The translations under genes and the position numbers were made by a program. From an uncultured bacterium (GTDB taxonomy: Bacteria > Pseudomonadota > Alphaproteobacteria > Rhodospirillales > Rhodospirillaceae): DNA of 57,454 nucleotides. Under the pieces are notes generated by a model, which was not told the origin of the DNA, did not search any database, and saw only the letters and a list, made by a program, of their open reading frames with translations. Below, piece by piece: positions 48,178 to 57,115 of this stretch. The stretch spans positions 1-57,454 of the forward strand of contig CAISTS010000014.1 of assembly GCA_903888485.1 (NCBI GenBank), given 5' to 3'. How positions within the stretch are numbered: position 1 is the stretch's first letter; each line of letters begins with the position of its first letter.

Positions 48178-49104
48178 ATGGCGGCTGGGGCGACGCTGAA
48201 CAGCATGACGGGCTTTGCCCGCTCTGAAGGCCGTCTTGAAGGCAAGGCGGCCTGCGGCTGGGCGTGGGAAGCCAAGAGCGTCAACAGCAAGAACCTCGAT
48301 ATCCGCCTGCGCACGCCGCATGGCCACGACTCGATCGAGCTGCCTGCCCGTCAGGCAGTGGGCGAACAGTTCGTGCGCGGCTCCATCAATCTCACGCTTG
48401 TCGTTACGGCGGAAAACGCCGCCGCCGGCACAGGCGTCGATGAGGCTGTGCTCGATGCGCTCATCGACCTCGTCAAGCGCAAGACCAGCCAGCACGGCAC
48501 GGCCGTCTTCGGCAATGTCATCGAGCTCGCGCGTTTCGATGGTCTTCTGGCGCTCGCGCAAGGACGTCAGGCAAGCGAGCTGCTTGACGCCGAAACCATC
48601 GCCGCGCGCGACGTCGCGCTGATCGCGGGGCTGAAGACCGCGCTGGTCGCGCTACACGCCGCGCGGCGCCAGGAAGGCGCGCGCCTCGCGCCCGTCGTCA
48701 TGGGGCACCTTGAATCCATCGCGGCGCTCTGCGTTGAGGCGCGCGCTCTGGCGGCAACGCAGCCCGAAGCGTTGCGCGCGCGGCTTCTGCAGCAGCTCGA
48801 GGAATTGGCGACGGCCATCCCGGCGCTGTCGCCGGAACGCCTGGCGCAGGAAGCTGCGCTGCTGGCCGTGAAGGCCGATATCCGCGAAGAGCTGGATCGC
48901 CTGACGGCGCACGTGGCGCAAGCCCGCGAGCTGCTCGCCAAGGGCGAGCCTTGCGGCCGGCGGCTCGATTTTCTGTCGCAGGAATTCAACCGCGAAGCCA
49001 ATACGCTATGCTCGAAGTCCAGCGACGTGGCACTGACGCGTGTCGGCCTCGCGCTAAAAACGGCGATCGACCAGTTTCGTGAGCAGATTCAGAATATAGA
49101 ATGA
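48178..49104 (+). CDS. yicC: YicC/YloC family endoribonuclease
   Basis: A 308-aa protein of the YicC family, lately shown in E. coli to be an RNase. It has SMTGFARSEG near the N-terminus, SVNSKNLDIRLR, and the C-terminal hallmark GRRLDFLSQEFNREANTLCSKS. The ATG at 48178 follows GGGGACGGT. Some homologs start at the Met of MTGFARSEG (48205). gmk follows four bases later. Confidence 0.92.
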   Translation: MAAGATLNSMTGFARSEGRLEGKAACGWAWEAKSVNSKNLDIRLRTPHGHDSIELPARQAVGEQFVRGSINLTLVVTAENAAAGTGVDEAVLDALIDLVKRKTSQHGTAVFGNVIELARFDGLLALAQGRQASELLDAETIAARDVALIAGLKTALVALHAARRQEGARLAPVVMGHLESIAALCVEARALAATQPEALRARLLQQLEELATAIPALSPERLAQEAALLAVKADIREELDRLTAHVAQARELLAKGEPCGRRLDFLSQEFNREANTLCSKSSDVALTRVGLALKTAIDQFREQIQNIE

Positions 49105-49108
49105 CGCT

Positions 49109-49753
49109 ATGACCGAAGGGATCATGCAACGCCGTGGTTTGATGCTCGTGCTGTCCTCACCTTCGGGTGCGGGCAAGACCACGATCTCACGAGCGCTGTT
49201 GCGCGACGAGCGTCAGCTCTCGATGTCGGTGTCGGTGACTACCCGTGCGCCACGCTCGGGCGAGCAGGACGGCAGGGACTACTACTTCGTCAACGAGGCG
49301 GAATACCACCGCATGGTCGCCGCCAAGGAACTGCTCGAGCATGCCAGGGTGTTCGACAACTACTACGGCACGCCGCGCGCCCACGTTGAAGGCGAACTCG
49401 CTGCCGGCCGCGATGTCATGTTCGACATTGACTGGCAGGGCACGCAGCAGCTGAAGGCCAGCGCCAAGGGCGATCTCGTCAGCGTCTTCATCCTTCCGCC
49501 GTCGATCCAGGAACTCGAGCGCCGCCTGCGGGGGCGCGCCCAGGATAGTGAAGAGGTCATGCACCGGCGCATGGCGCGCGCCGCGGACGAAATGAGCCAT
49601 TGGCCCGAGTATGACTATATCGTCGTCAATCGCGACGTTGATGAAAGCATCGCCCAGGTGAAAGCCATTCTCGCGGCCGAACGCCTGCGCCGCGACCGCC
49701 GCCCGGGCCTCGCGAGCTTCGTCAACAATATGCGCGGCACGAAGGCCGACTAA
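49109..49753 (+). CDS. gmk: Guanylate kinase
   Basis: Phosphorylates GMP to GDP with ATP. The 214-aa protein has the P-loop [10 protein letters not shown] (near residue 16), [21 protein letters not shown] for GMP binding, and [11 protein letters not shown]. The start may instead be ATG 49124 with AAGGG upstream; either leaves the core intact. It overlaps the convergent rsmA gene by 4 bases. Confidence 0.95.
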   Translation: MTEGIMQRRGLMLVLSSPSGAGKTTISRALLRDERQLSMSVSVTTRAPRSGEQDGRDYYFVNEAEYHRMVAAKELLEHARVFDNYYGTPRAHVEGELAAGRDVMFDIDWQGTQQLKASAKGDLVSVFILPPSIQELERRLRGRAQDSEEVMHRRMARAADEMSHWPEYDYIVVNRDVDESIAQVKAILAAERLRRDRRPGLASFVNNMRGTKAD

Positions 49754-50583
49754 CTTTTCCCGCTATCGACCGCATTGGCCAGGGCGCAGAATTGCGCCAC
49801 GGTCAGTGTTTCCGCGCGCGCGGTCGGATCGACGCCCACCGCGTGGCAGAGGCCTTCCGCATCGACGCCGAGGGACCGCAGGCTCTGGCGCAGCATCTTG
49901 CGGCGCTGGCCAAAAGCAGCGGCGGTGACGCGTTCGAGAGTCTCGCGCCGCGCGGGGATCGGCTCGCCCCGTGGTGTCACGCGCACCACCGTCGACTGCA
50001 CTTGCGGCGGCGGCGTGAAGGCTTTTGGATTGATGTGGAACAGAAGCTCGGCGTCGCACAGCCACTGCGCCATGATGCTAAGACGCCCGTAAGCGCCGGT
50101 GTCGGGCGGTGCGGTGATGCGCATGGCCACCTCGGTCTGGAACATCAGCGTCATCGATTCAAAGGCTCTGGCGTTTTGCAGCCAGCGGAGCAGGAGCTCC
50201 GTGCCGATGTTGTAAGGCAAGTTGGCGACGATACGTCGCGGCGTGCTCCCCAGCGTCGCGGCATCGATCGTGAGGGCATCGGCTTCCAGAACCTCAAGGC
50301 GTTTCGGATAAGCCGCGGCGATTTCGGCGAGGATGGCGCTACAGCGCTTGTCCTTCTCAATGGCGATCACATGCGCGCCCGCCGCAAGCAGCGCGCGGGT
50401 AAGGCCGCCCGGTCCCGGGCCGATTTCGATGGTCGTGCCTTGCGCGAGGTCGCCCGCAGCCCGGGCGATGCGCGCGGTGAGATTGAGGTCGAGCAGAAAA
50501 TGTTGGCCGAGCGCCTTGTCGGCCATCAGTCCGTAGCGCGCGATCACATCGCGCAGCGGCGGCAAGACATCAGCCTCGCTCAT
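49750..50583 (-). CDS. rsmA: 16S rRNA (adenine1518/1519-N6)-dimethyltransferase
   Basis: KsgA, which dimethylates two adenosines in helix 45 of 16S rRNA. The 277-aa protein has [21 protein letters not shown] motif [13 protein letters not shown] (near residue 54) and catalytic [11 protein letters not shown] (near residue 120). Its start overlaps the pdxA stop as ATGA. It is last in the lptF-lptD-surA-pdxA-rsmA operon. Confidence 0.96.
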   Translation of the reverse strand: MSEADVLPPLRDVIARYGLMADKALGQHFLLDLNLTARIARAAGDLAQGTTIEIGPGPGGLTRALLAAGAHVIAIEKDKRCSAILAEIAAAYPKRLEVLEADALTIDAATLGSTPRRIVANLPYNIGTELLLRWLQNARAFESMTLMFQTEVAMRITAPPDTGAYGRLSIMAQWLCDAELLFHINPKAFTPPPQVQSTVVRVTPRGEPIPARRETLERVTAAAFGQRRKMLRQSLRSLGVDAEGLCHAVGVDPTARAETLTVAQFCALANAVDSGKS

Positions 50584-51608
50584 GCGGCGTTGCCCCGGCG
50601 TTCGGCGATATGCGCGGCCATGCGCAAGGATGCCATCAGGCTCGAAGGATCGGCAACGCCCTTACTTGCGATGTCGAAAGCCGTGCCGTGATCGGGCGAG
50701 GTGCGCACGAACGGCAGTCCCAGCGTGACATTGACGCCGCCGGCGAAGTCTAGGGTCTTCAAGGGGATCAGTGCCTGATCGTGATACATGCAGAGGGCCG
50801 CATCGAAACGGCTGCGCGCCGCGGCATGGAACAGCGTGTCGGCGGGGGCGGGACCATTCGCTTCGATGCCGTCTGCGTTCAGCGCAGCAATGGCCGGCGC
50901 GATGATCCGCATCTCCTCATTGCCCATGATGCCCTTCTCGCCCGCATGCGGGTTCAATGCCGCTACCGCGAGGCGCGGTTTCGCTACGCCGAAATCGCGT
51001 TTGAGCGCCGCGGCGGTGATCCGCCCGCAGCGTACAATAGCGTCGGTGGTGAGCGCCTGTGCGACATCTTTCATCGCCACGTGCACGGTGACCGGCACGA
51101 CGCGCAAGCCTTCGATGGCCAGCATCATCACGGTGTCCACACCGCCTGCGAGATGGCCGAGGTACTCGGTGTGGCCGGGGAACGCGAAGCCCGCACCGGC
51201 GAGGCCGGCCTTATGGATCGGGTTCGTGACGATTGCCGCCGCGGCCCCGCGTTTTGCCAGCGCGACGGCCTGGTCGATAGCGCCGATCACGGCGGAGGCG
51301 GCGGCCGGATTGGGCTGGCCCAGCGCCACCGGCGTTGTCAGGGGGTGTTCGGGCCGCAGTACCGGCAAGGCGCGCGCAAAGACCGCAGCGGCCTGGTCGG
51401 GGCTGTTGATGGAAGCCACCGGGCAGGGGATCCCAAAGCGCTCGGCAATGGCAACGAGGCGCGCCACGTCGTCGATGATGCAGAAGATGGGCGCCGTCTC
51501 GCGCCGCGCCGCCCAAACGCGCAGAGCGATCTCACCGCCGATACCGGCGGGATCGCCCATTGTTACGACAAGCGGGGTTACAACGAGCGTGGAAGCCAGC
51601 GGGGCCAC
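50580..51608 (-). CDS. pdxA: 4-hydroxythreonine-4-phosphate dehydrogenase
   Basis: Step of vitamin B6 (PLP) synthesis. The 342-aa protein has [16 protein letters not shown] at the N-terminus and the metal-binding His in [17 protein letters not shown] and [25 protein letters not shown] is also typical. Start GTG 51608 lies four bases after the surA stop; the surA-pdxA-rsmA order is widely conserved in proteobacteria. Confidence 0.95.
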   Translation of the reverse strand: MAPLASTLVVTPLVVTMGDPAGIGGEIALRVWAARRETAPIFCIIDDVARLVAIAERFGIPCPVASINSPDQAAAVFARALPVLRPEHPLTTPVALGQPNPAAASAVIGAIDQAVALAKRGAAAAIVTNPIHKAGLAGAGFAFPGHTEYLGHLAGGVDTVMMLAIEGLRVVPVTVHVAMKDVAQALTTDAIVRCGRITAAALKRDFGVAKPRLAVAALNPHAGEKGIMGNEEMRIIAPAIAALNADGIEANGPAPADTLFHAAARSRFDAALCMYHDQALIPLKTLDFAGGVNVTLGLPFVRTSPDHGTAFDIASKGVADPSSLMASLRMAAHIAERRGNAA

Positions 51609-51612
51609 CGCC

Positions 51613-52932
51613 CTACAAACGAACGTCGATCAGCGCTTGGCGACGCAGATCGCGAAGCTTCTGGCGGGCGACGTTCTGCAGCTTCTCGTTCTCCAGGTTC
51701 TGCATGATCGCATCGCCGGACGGCACGCCGGTATCTTCGCGGCGCATGCACACCTGTAGGAACAGCCGCGCGCCGCCAACTTCGATCGCGGGGCTGGTGT
51801 GGCCCGGCTTGAGATCGACAACGACGTCTTGAACCTTGGGCGGCAGCGCGCCGACAAAGACCGGTTGGATCGGGCCCGAGCCGGGGGTGCCGAGTTCGCG
51901 GCCCAGCTTTTCCATTTGCGCGCATTCTTTCAGCCCGCTGATCTGCTGGCTGAGTTGCGCGAGCTTATCGGCGGGCAAGGCGCGCTTGCCGACGGTCGGC
52001 AGATAGATCTGGTTCAGCGTGACGATGGCCATGCGCGGGTCCGCAGCACCGGCGGTGCGCGTCTCGCGCAGCAACAGGATGTGATAGCCGGTGGCGCTGC
52101 GCAACGGATCGGAGACCTGGTTCGGCTGCAGGCGCGAGATAGCGTCGTCGAGCTCGGGCTCCATGTCGCCCTTGACCACCCAGCCGAGATCGCCGCCCTG
52201 CGCCGCGGTCGGGCTCTGCGAGAACTGCTGCGCCAGCTGCGGGAAGGGCGTGCCGCCACGGATCTGCTCGACCAAGCGTCCGGCCATGTCGCGCATCACG
52301 GTCTCTTGCGCCGGGCTGGTCACCGGCAGCGCGATTTCGGCCACGAGATATTCGGGCTTACCCTGGTTGGAGCGCGCGCGGTCGAGCACGGCGTTGACTT
52401 CTTCGGGCGCGACATTGACTTCGCTGCGCATGGTTTCGCGCACCACCTTGCCCCAGGCGATGTCGGCCTCGATCTGGTTGTAGAGCGCCGACATGTCGAT
52501 GCCGCGCTCGGCGAGCATATTGCGAAAGCCGCCAGCCGGCATGTTGTTGCGCTGCTCGATGCCGGTCACGGCATCGCGGATTTCCTGGTCGTGCGTTTCG
52601 ATCTTCTGCTTGCGCGCTTCCTGAACCTTCAGCCGTTCTTCGATCAGGATATCGATCACTTGCGGCAGCAAACGGCGCTGGATGTCGGCGTTGTTCTCAA
52701 GACCCGATGTCGTGATCACCAATGCCAGGCGCGACTGCACGTCGAACATCGTGATGACGTCTTCATTCACCACGGCGGCGATGGCCATGCCGCCCTGCTG
52801 GGCCGGGTTCTGCTGGCCGGCAGCGGGCGGGGCGTTGACGAACGGCTGCGCGGCGAAGGCGGGCGCCGCCAGGCAAACCGAAGTCAGAAGCAATCCCAAC
52901 AATCTGGGCGAGGAGCGAATAGCGCGTTTCAC
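51613..52932 (-). CDS. surA: Periplasmic chaperone SurA (peptidyl-prolyl isomerase)
   Basis: Escorts outer-membrane proteins to the BAM complex. The 439-aa protein has a signal peptide (LLGLLLTSVCLAAPAFA), the SurA N-terminal domain (IAAVVNEDVITMFDVQSRLA), and a parvulin domain (YLVAEIALPV to SATGYHILLLRE), then a second, less conserved parvulin-like part. GTG 52932 is preferred, with CTGGAGAC six bases before it; the open frame runs to 52980. It is 105 bases downstream of lptD. Confidence 0.9.
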   Translation of the reverse strand: MKRAIRSSPRLLGLLLTSVCLAAPAFAAQPFVNAPPAAGQQNPAQQGGMAIAAVVNEDVITMFDVQSRLALVITTSGLENNADIQRRLLPQVIDILIEERLKVQEARKQKIETHDQEIRDAVTGIEQRNNMPAGGFRNMLAERGIDMSALYNQIEADIAWGKVVRETMRSEVNVAPEEVNAVLDRARSNQGKPEYLVAEIALPVTSPAQETVMRDMAGRLVEQIRGGTPFPQLAQQFSQSPTAAQGGDLGWVVKGDMEPELDDAISRLQPNQVSDPLRSATGYHILLLRETRTAGAADPRMAIVTLNQIYLPTVGKRALPADKLAQLSQQISGLKECAQMEKLGRELGTPGSGPIQPVFVGALPPKVQDVVVDLKPGHTSPAIEVGGARLFLQVCMRREDTGVPSGDAIMQNLENEKLQNVARQKLRDLRRQALIDVRL

Positions 52933-53037
52933 GACGTCTCCAGTCTCAAAAGCAGGCCGTTTCGCGGCAACCATACGCAAGAACGCGCCTGAAAACCAGC
53001 CGCGGTTCTATTAGATTTTTACAATCAGGCCAGTGAT

Positions 53038-55218
53038 TTAGCGCTCGGCGCCGACGTCGGTGTTGAAGCGGATGTCGCCGATGGTCTTCATGCTGAGGCG
53101 CAGGATCACCGCAATGCCCTTCTTGAAGTCGCGGTCCTGGGTCTTGTCGTCGGCGACATCGAGGCCGATGACCACGCATTCGTCCTCATAAGTCACGCCG
53201 AAATCGGTGCGAATGGCGCCCCCGCCGGGACCCAGATTGCGGCGGTGGCTCATGGCCAGGCTCCAGTTCTGCGAGAACCGGCTCGACAGCGCGACGTACA
53301 GTTCCTCGGTGCTGAGCGGCACCGAAGGCGTGCCGTTGGATTTAATGAAGATGTAGCTGGTCTGCACGCGCAGGAGGTCGGGGCCCAGCAATGCGCTCAG
53401 CTCGCTGCGCCGGCTGGCCAGCGTGTCCTTATCGAAGCGGAAGCGGTACTGCATGCTGACGTAAGGATGGGGCGTCACGTCCACGCGGCCGACAAAGTCG
53501 GAGAAGTTGCCGCCCAAGCCTGTCAACGCCGTGAACACGGGATCGCGGTGGAAGCGGTAGACCTGGCCCACCAGGGCCGAGACCGTGCCGATGTTCTGGT
53601 TGAAGGCCGCCCAATGCAGTCCGTAGTTGATGCGCGCCCCGGTCTCGACGCGGTCGAGGCCCGCGAAGCGCTGCATGCTGAAGAGATTGGTGTCGTCGAA
53701 TTCGAGATCGAGGCTGTCTTCGTTCGGGATGCTGTCGCTGTTGCCGCCGATCGGGCTGATCACCGCCATGACGATAGGCTCGAGCACTTGGCTGAAGTTG
53801 AACTCGTTGCTGACGAACGGCATGCGCCACTCCAGCGACGCCTCAGGCACGACGCGGCCAGCGGTGCCCGTGAAGACATCGTTGCGGGACGGACGTTCCA
53901 GGCCACGCACGTAATAGCCGTCGCCGCGCAAGCCGGCGCGGAAGGTGGTCACGCCGCCGTAGTCGGCGGTGTAGGGCAGGTTCCAGCCGACGCGCGCCGA
54001 TAGGCGATTGGTGTCGTTGCCGTTGGAGCGCAGAAGCACGAGGCCATTGCCGTCGACGGTCCAGGTGCCGCCGAGATCATCGGGATCGCTGCGGTAGTTG
54101 TAGTTGAGCAGCGGCAGTACACCCGGTACGCGTCCGCTGGACGTGGTCACCCGCTGGCGCTGGAAGTAGTAGGCGTTGGCCGAGAAGTAACTGTTGGACG
54201 TGAAGCGCTCGGCGAAGACGTTGCTCGTCAACCAGGTCGGCGCAAGGAAGCCGTAGCGGCGCAAGTACGTGCGGTCGCTGGCCAGGCGGATGTCGGTACC
54301 GCTGCGCCATGTGTCGTTCATGTCCCAGCGCGCGGTGGCATCGAGGTGACCACGTACGTCGCTGCTGAAGTCGCGGTCGTCGGCCATGAGGCTGCCGAAG
54401 GCGCGCAGGCGTGCTTCGGTGAAGTCCTGGCGGTACTCGGTGATGACGCCCTTGCCGGCGTCGGTGGTGATAAAAGGCGTGAGCGTCGCGTCGCGGTCCG
54501 AAGCGGCGTGGAAGTAATAGGGCTGCTTGTAGGTGACGCCCAAGTTGCGGCTTGCGCCGATGGTCGGCAGCAGAAGGCCGCTCTTGGGACCTGCCGTCGG
54601 ATCGGGGTGCGCGAGATAAGGCGTGTAGAACAAGGGCACGCCGCCGAACTCGACCCAGGCATTGTTGTAGTAGACCATCTCGGCTTCGGGGTCGTAGCGC
54701 ACGTGGTCGGCCTTGATCTGCCACAGCGGCGTCTCGCCCTTGCAGCTGCCGCAGGCCGAGTACACGGCCTTGTCGAGTTCCATGGTGCCGTCGGGATTGC
54801 GCTTGTAGAGCCGGCTTGCCATGCGCGACTTGTCCGAGAGCAGCACGCGCACTTCCGAGGCGAGGCCTTCCTTCAGATCGCCGGCCATCTGGATCTGCTC
54901 GAAGAAGAACACCGAGCCGTTGACGTCGGTCAGCGAAACGTTGCCGGTGGCGGTGGCGACGTCGGTGGTGCGGTCGTAGACGATGCGGTCGGCCAGCAGC
55001 ATACGGCCCGCGCGCTGGATCTCGACGTAGCCCGAGGCCGTCACCGTGTTGGCGTCGCTGTCGTAGTTGACCTCGTCGGCCAGCAGCAGCGTGTTGTCTT
55101 CAGACTCATCCGACGGCGGCAACACGTCAGCGCCGTACGCCCCGGGAACGCCGAGCGCCAAAAGCAGCGCAAGCGCCGAGGTGCTGAGCAAAGCTTGCGT
55201 GAGAGACCGGAACATCAT
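53038..55218 (-). CDS. lptD: LPS-assembly protein LptD
   Basis: Outer-membrane barrel that inserts lipopolysaccharide. The 726-aa protein has a signal peptide ending near residue 29 (GVPGAYGAD), an LptA-like OstA domain (about 40-150), then the barrel (GPKSGLLLPTIGASRNLGV onward). A CxxC (SACGSC) replaces the more separated Cys pairs of the E. coli protein, as usual in alphaproteobacteria. The C-terminal residues (ADDKTQDRDFKKGIAVILRL) are barrel strands. Start at ATG 55218 or 55215. Confidence 0.93.
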   Translation of the reverse strand: MMFRSLTQALLSTSALALLLALGVPGAYGADVLPPSDESEDNTLLLADEVNYDSDANTVTASGYVEIQRAGRMLLADRIVYDRTTDVATATGNVSLTDVNGSVFFFEQIQMAGDLKEGLASEVRVLLSDKSRMASRLYKRNPDGTMELDKAVYSACGSCKGETPLWQIKADHVRYDPEAEMVYYNNAWVEFGGVPLFYTPYLAHPDPTAGPKSGLLLPTIGASRNLGVTYKQPYYFHAASDRDATLTPFITTDAGKGVITEYRQDFTEARLRAFGSLMADDRDFSSDVRGHLDATARWDMNDTWRSGTDIRLASDRTYLRRYGFLAPTWLTSNVFAERFTSNSYFSANAYYFQRQRVTTSSGRVPGVLPLLNYNYRSDPDDLGGTWTVDGNGLVLLRSNGNDTNRLSARVGWNLPYTADYGGVTTFRAGLRGDGYYVRGLERPSRNDVFTGTAGRVVPEASLEWRMPFVSNEFNFSQVLEPIVMAVISPIGGNSDSIPNEDSLDLEFDDTNLFSMQRFAGLDRVETGARINYGLHWAAFNQNIGTVSALVGQVYRFHRDPVFTALTGLGGNFSDFVGRVDVTPHPYVSMQYRFRFDKDTLASRRSELSALLGPDLLRVQTSYIFIKSNGTPSVPLSTEELYVALSSRFSQNWSLAMSHRRNLGPGGGAIRTDFGVTYEDECVVIGLDVADDKTQDRDFKKGIAVILRLSMKTIGDIRFNTDVGAER

Positions 55219-55228
55219 GAACGCTTCA

Positions 55229-56362
55229 TCACGCAGCGGGGCGGAGGGACAGGGACTTGGACCCGAACGGACGGCGGCCGGGCGCGAGGATGATATACAG
55301 GCCCACGGCCACCGGGAGCAATGCCACGGTGTACATCAGCGGCGTGAACAATGGCTCGCCGCCGGCAAGGTTGACGGCGCCGATGCCGCTGGCCTGCAAC
55401 AGCACCACGGCGCCGATGGCGGCGACGATACGCGCGGTCTGGCCGCGTTTGTTGAAAGCCCCGGTCAACAGGAAGGCCAGCGCCGTGCAGGCGAAGCTGA
55501 CCGCATTCAGCGGCTCGATCAGGCGCTGGTGACCCTCGGCGCGCATGCGCTTGGCGACCCGGTCCGTCGTTGTGGGGCCCGGCTGGGCGGTGAGCAGCTC
55601 CCAGGTGCTGCGCTCGCGGTTGTTGGCGTAGCGGTCGTCGGCCGCGCTCTCGAGGGCGCCGAAGTCGAGTGTGTAGCTGTCAAAGTACAGCACGGAAAGA
55701 TCGCCTTTGCCCGGCGTGAGGGACTGACGGCTGCCGTTGTGGAGCAGCACGCGCGCCGCGCCGCTTTCGTCGCTGTGCTCGACCGCGCCGCGCTCGGCCA
55801 TGATGGTCAGGCTGGCGCCCGGCTGGCGCGTATCGTGGATCAGCACGCCGAGCAGGTCGCCATTCTCGCCGCGCCCGCGCACGTAAACGGTCAGGTCCTT
55901 GGCGACCCGGTTGAAGGAGCCTTCACGGAGCAAGATGTGCGAGACGTCGTTGCGGATCGACCACTGCAAATCCCGGAACGATTGGAACGCGGTGGGTACG
56001 ATAACCAGGACCAAGAGATACCCAACGCCGGCCGCAGCCAGGGCGCTGAGGAGGGCCGGACGGGCAAGACCGAAGCGGCTGACGCCCGCAGCCTGGGCGA
56101 CCACCAACTCGCGGTCCATGGTCAGCTTGTTGTAGACGAAGACGATGACCAGGAACAAAGCCGCCGGCAGGATCACCGAGATGAACCACGGCAGCAGCAG
56201 CATAGTGAGCTTGAGCCACGCGCCAATCGCCAGACCCTTGTTGATGACGAACTGCAGGAATTGCAGCGACTGGGTCAGCCACACGATGAAGGCCAGCGCG
56301 ACGCTCACCAGCACCGTGCCGATGGCTAACTGGCGGAAGATATAACGTGTGATTCCCGACAT
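55229..56362 (-). CDS. lptF: LPS export permease LptF
   Basis: Inner-membrane subunit of the LptB2FG transporter. The 377-aa protein has the two-block topology: three spans at the N-terminus (YIFRQLAIGTVLVSVALAFIVW, AALFLVIVFVY) with ELVVAQAAGVSRFGLARPA, a periplasmic jellyroll, and three C-terminal spans. TQSLQFLQFVINKGL and AKDLTVYVRGRGENGDLLGV match alphaproteobacterial LptF rather than LptG. The usual partner lptG is not found between it and lptD. No ribosome binding site precedes the ATG. Confidence 0.85.
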   Translation of the reverse strand: MSGITRYIFRQLAIGTVLVSVALAFIVWLTQSLQFLQFVINKGLAIGAWLKLTMLLLPWFISVILPAALFLVIVFVYNKLTMDRELVVAQAAGVSRFGLARPALLSALAAAGVGYLLVLVIVPTAFQSFRDLQWSIRNDVSHILLREGSFNRVAKDLTVYVRGRGENGDLLGVLIHDTRQPGASLTIMAERGAVEHSDESGAARVLLHNGSRQSLTPGKGDLSVLYFDSYTLDFGALESAADDRYANNRERSTWELLTAQPGPTTTDRVAKRMRAEGHQRLIEPLNAVSFACTALAFLLTGAFNKRGQTARIVAAIGAVVLLQASGIGAVNLAGGEPLFTPLMYTVALLPVAVGLYIILAPGRRPFGSKSLSLRPAA

Positions 56363-56370
56363 GGTTGCAG

Positions 56371-56376
56371 ATTATA
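56371..56376 (-). promoter_or_regulatory. -10 box of lptF, possibly leaderless
   Basis: A perfect TATAAT (56376-56371, minus strand) ends only 8 bases before the lptF ATG, so the transcript would begin within about 4 bases of the start codon. The -35 is poor. This is compatible with leaderless translation and with the absence of a ribosome binding site. Confidence 0.45.
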
Positions 56377-56428
56377 GCGTTCGCGTTCCGGGGCCTGCCA
56401 GCTCCATAGACCAGCAGGCATGTATGGC

Positions 56429-56457
56429 TTTCCGCTTCAAGCGAGGGCCGGTACAAT
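56429..56457 (+). promoter_or_regulatory. Candidate promoter of the secreted protein at 56483
   Basis: TTTCCG (56429-56434) and TACAAT (56452-56457) are 17 bp apart; the -10 is near consensus. GGAGGG at about 56470 then serves as the ribosome binding site. Confidence 0.4.
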
Positions 56458-56482
56458 GAGGCCATCCTTGGAGGGATATGCA

Positions 56483-57040
56483 ATGAAAATGTTGGCCGGA
56501 GGGAAGCGCCGCACGGCAGCGGTGCTTGCTGCGAGCCTGATGCTGCTGGCGCCCAGTGTGGCATCCGCGGCCCAGGTCATGAAGTGCTCTTCGCTGGAAG
56601 AGGCCGGGGCCTTCCGCATCCGCCACCTGCAAAGCCGCCTTATGGTCGCTGCTCTCGGTTGCAATCAGCAAGCGGCCTACAATACGTTCGTCGAGAGTTT
56701 CCGCCCCGAACTCGTCAGCGCCGGCACACGCCTGACCGATTACTTCGTGCGCACCGGCGGCGGCCAGAATGCGCTCAATCGGCATATCACCGAACTCGCC
56801 AATGCCGCTGGCCTGTCGCGCGCCGAAGACCCCAACGGCTACTGTAAACATGCCTGGGAGCTGTTCTGGCACTTGGGCCAGGATCCGAGCACGCTTCTCA
56901 AGATCGCCGAGGCCAACGTCCTGCTGACCGAGCAGCCCCAGAGCTGCACCGTGACGGTTGCGACGGGAGCGGGCATTCCTCCCCAAAACGTAACCGCCAC
57001 TTTCGATGCTGCGAAAGCGGCGGCTGATAAATCGAAGTAG
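56483..57040 (+). CDS. Secreted protein of unknown function
   Basis: A 185-aa protein with a Sec signal (KRRTAAVLAASLMLLAPSVASAA) and a helical mature part of about 155 aa. Four Cys (VMKCSS, ALGCNQ, NGYCKH, QSCTV) could make two disulfides. Segments worth searching are LQSRLMVAALGCNQQAAYNT and LNRHITELANAAGLSRAED. I do not recognise the family. The start is set by GGAGGG and the signal peptide; an upstream in-frame ATG at 56420 precedes the promoter-like -10. Confidence 0.65.
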   Translation: MKMLAGGKRRTAAVLAASLMLLAPSVASAAQVMKCSSLEEAGAFRIRHLQSRLMVAALGCNQQAAYNTFVESFRPELVSAGTRLTDYFVRTGGGQNALNRHITELANAAGLSRAEDPNGYCKHAWELFWHLGQDPSTLLKIAEANVLLTEQPQSCTVTVATGAGIPPQNVTATFDAAKAAADKSK

Positions 57041-57068
57041 CGAAGTCTTGAAATAACGAAGTCTTGAA
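57041..57068 (+). repeat. 12-bp tandem repeat after the secreted-protein gene
   Basis: CGAAGTCTTGAA occurs at 57041-57052 and 57057-57068 (16-bp period), right after the stop codon and before the terminator. It looks like a local slippage duplication. Confidence 0.6.
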
Positions 57069-57074
57069 GCGAGG

Positions 57075-57107
57075 GGCGCCGGCAGAGGAATCTGCCGGCG
57101 CCTTTTT
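57075..57107 (+). terminator. Rho-independent terminator
   Basis: GGCGCCGGCAGA (57075-57086) pairs perfectly with TCTGCCGGCGCC (57091-57102) around a GGAA tetraloop, followed by TTTTT. It ends the gene at 56483 and may also stop transcription from the OmpA-domain gene. Confidence 0.92.
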
Positions 57108-57115
57108 GCTTGTGC

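Noticed and set aside
51799..52992. 397-aa plus-strand ORF opposite surA
   Set aside because: Antisense shadow of surA; composition rich in Arg/His/Leu without motifs.
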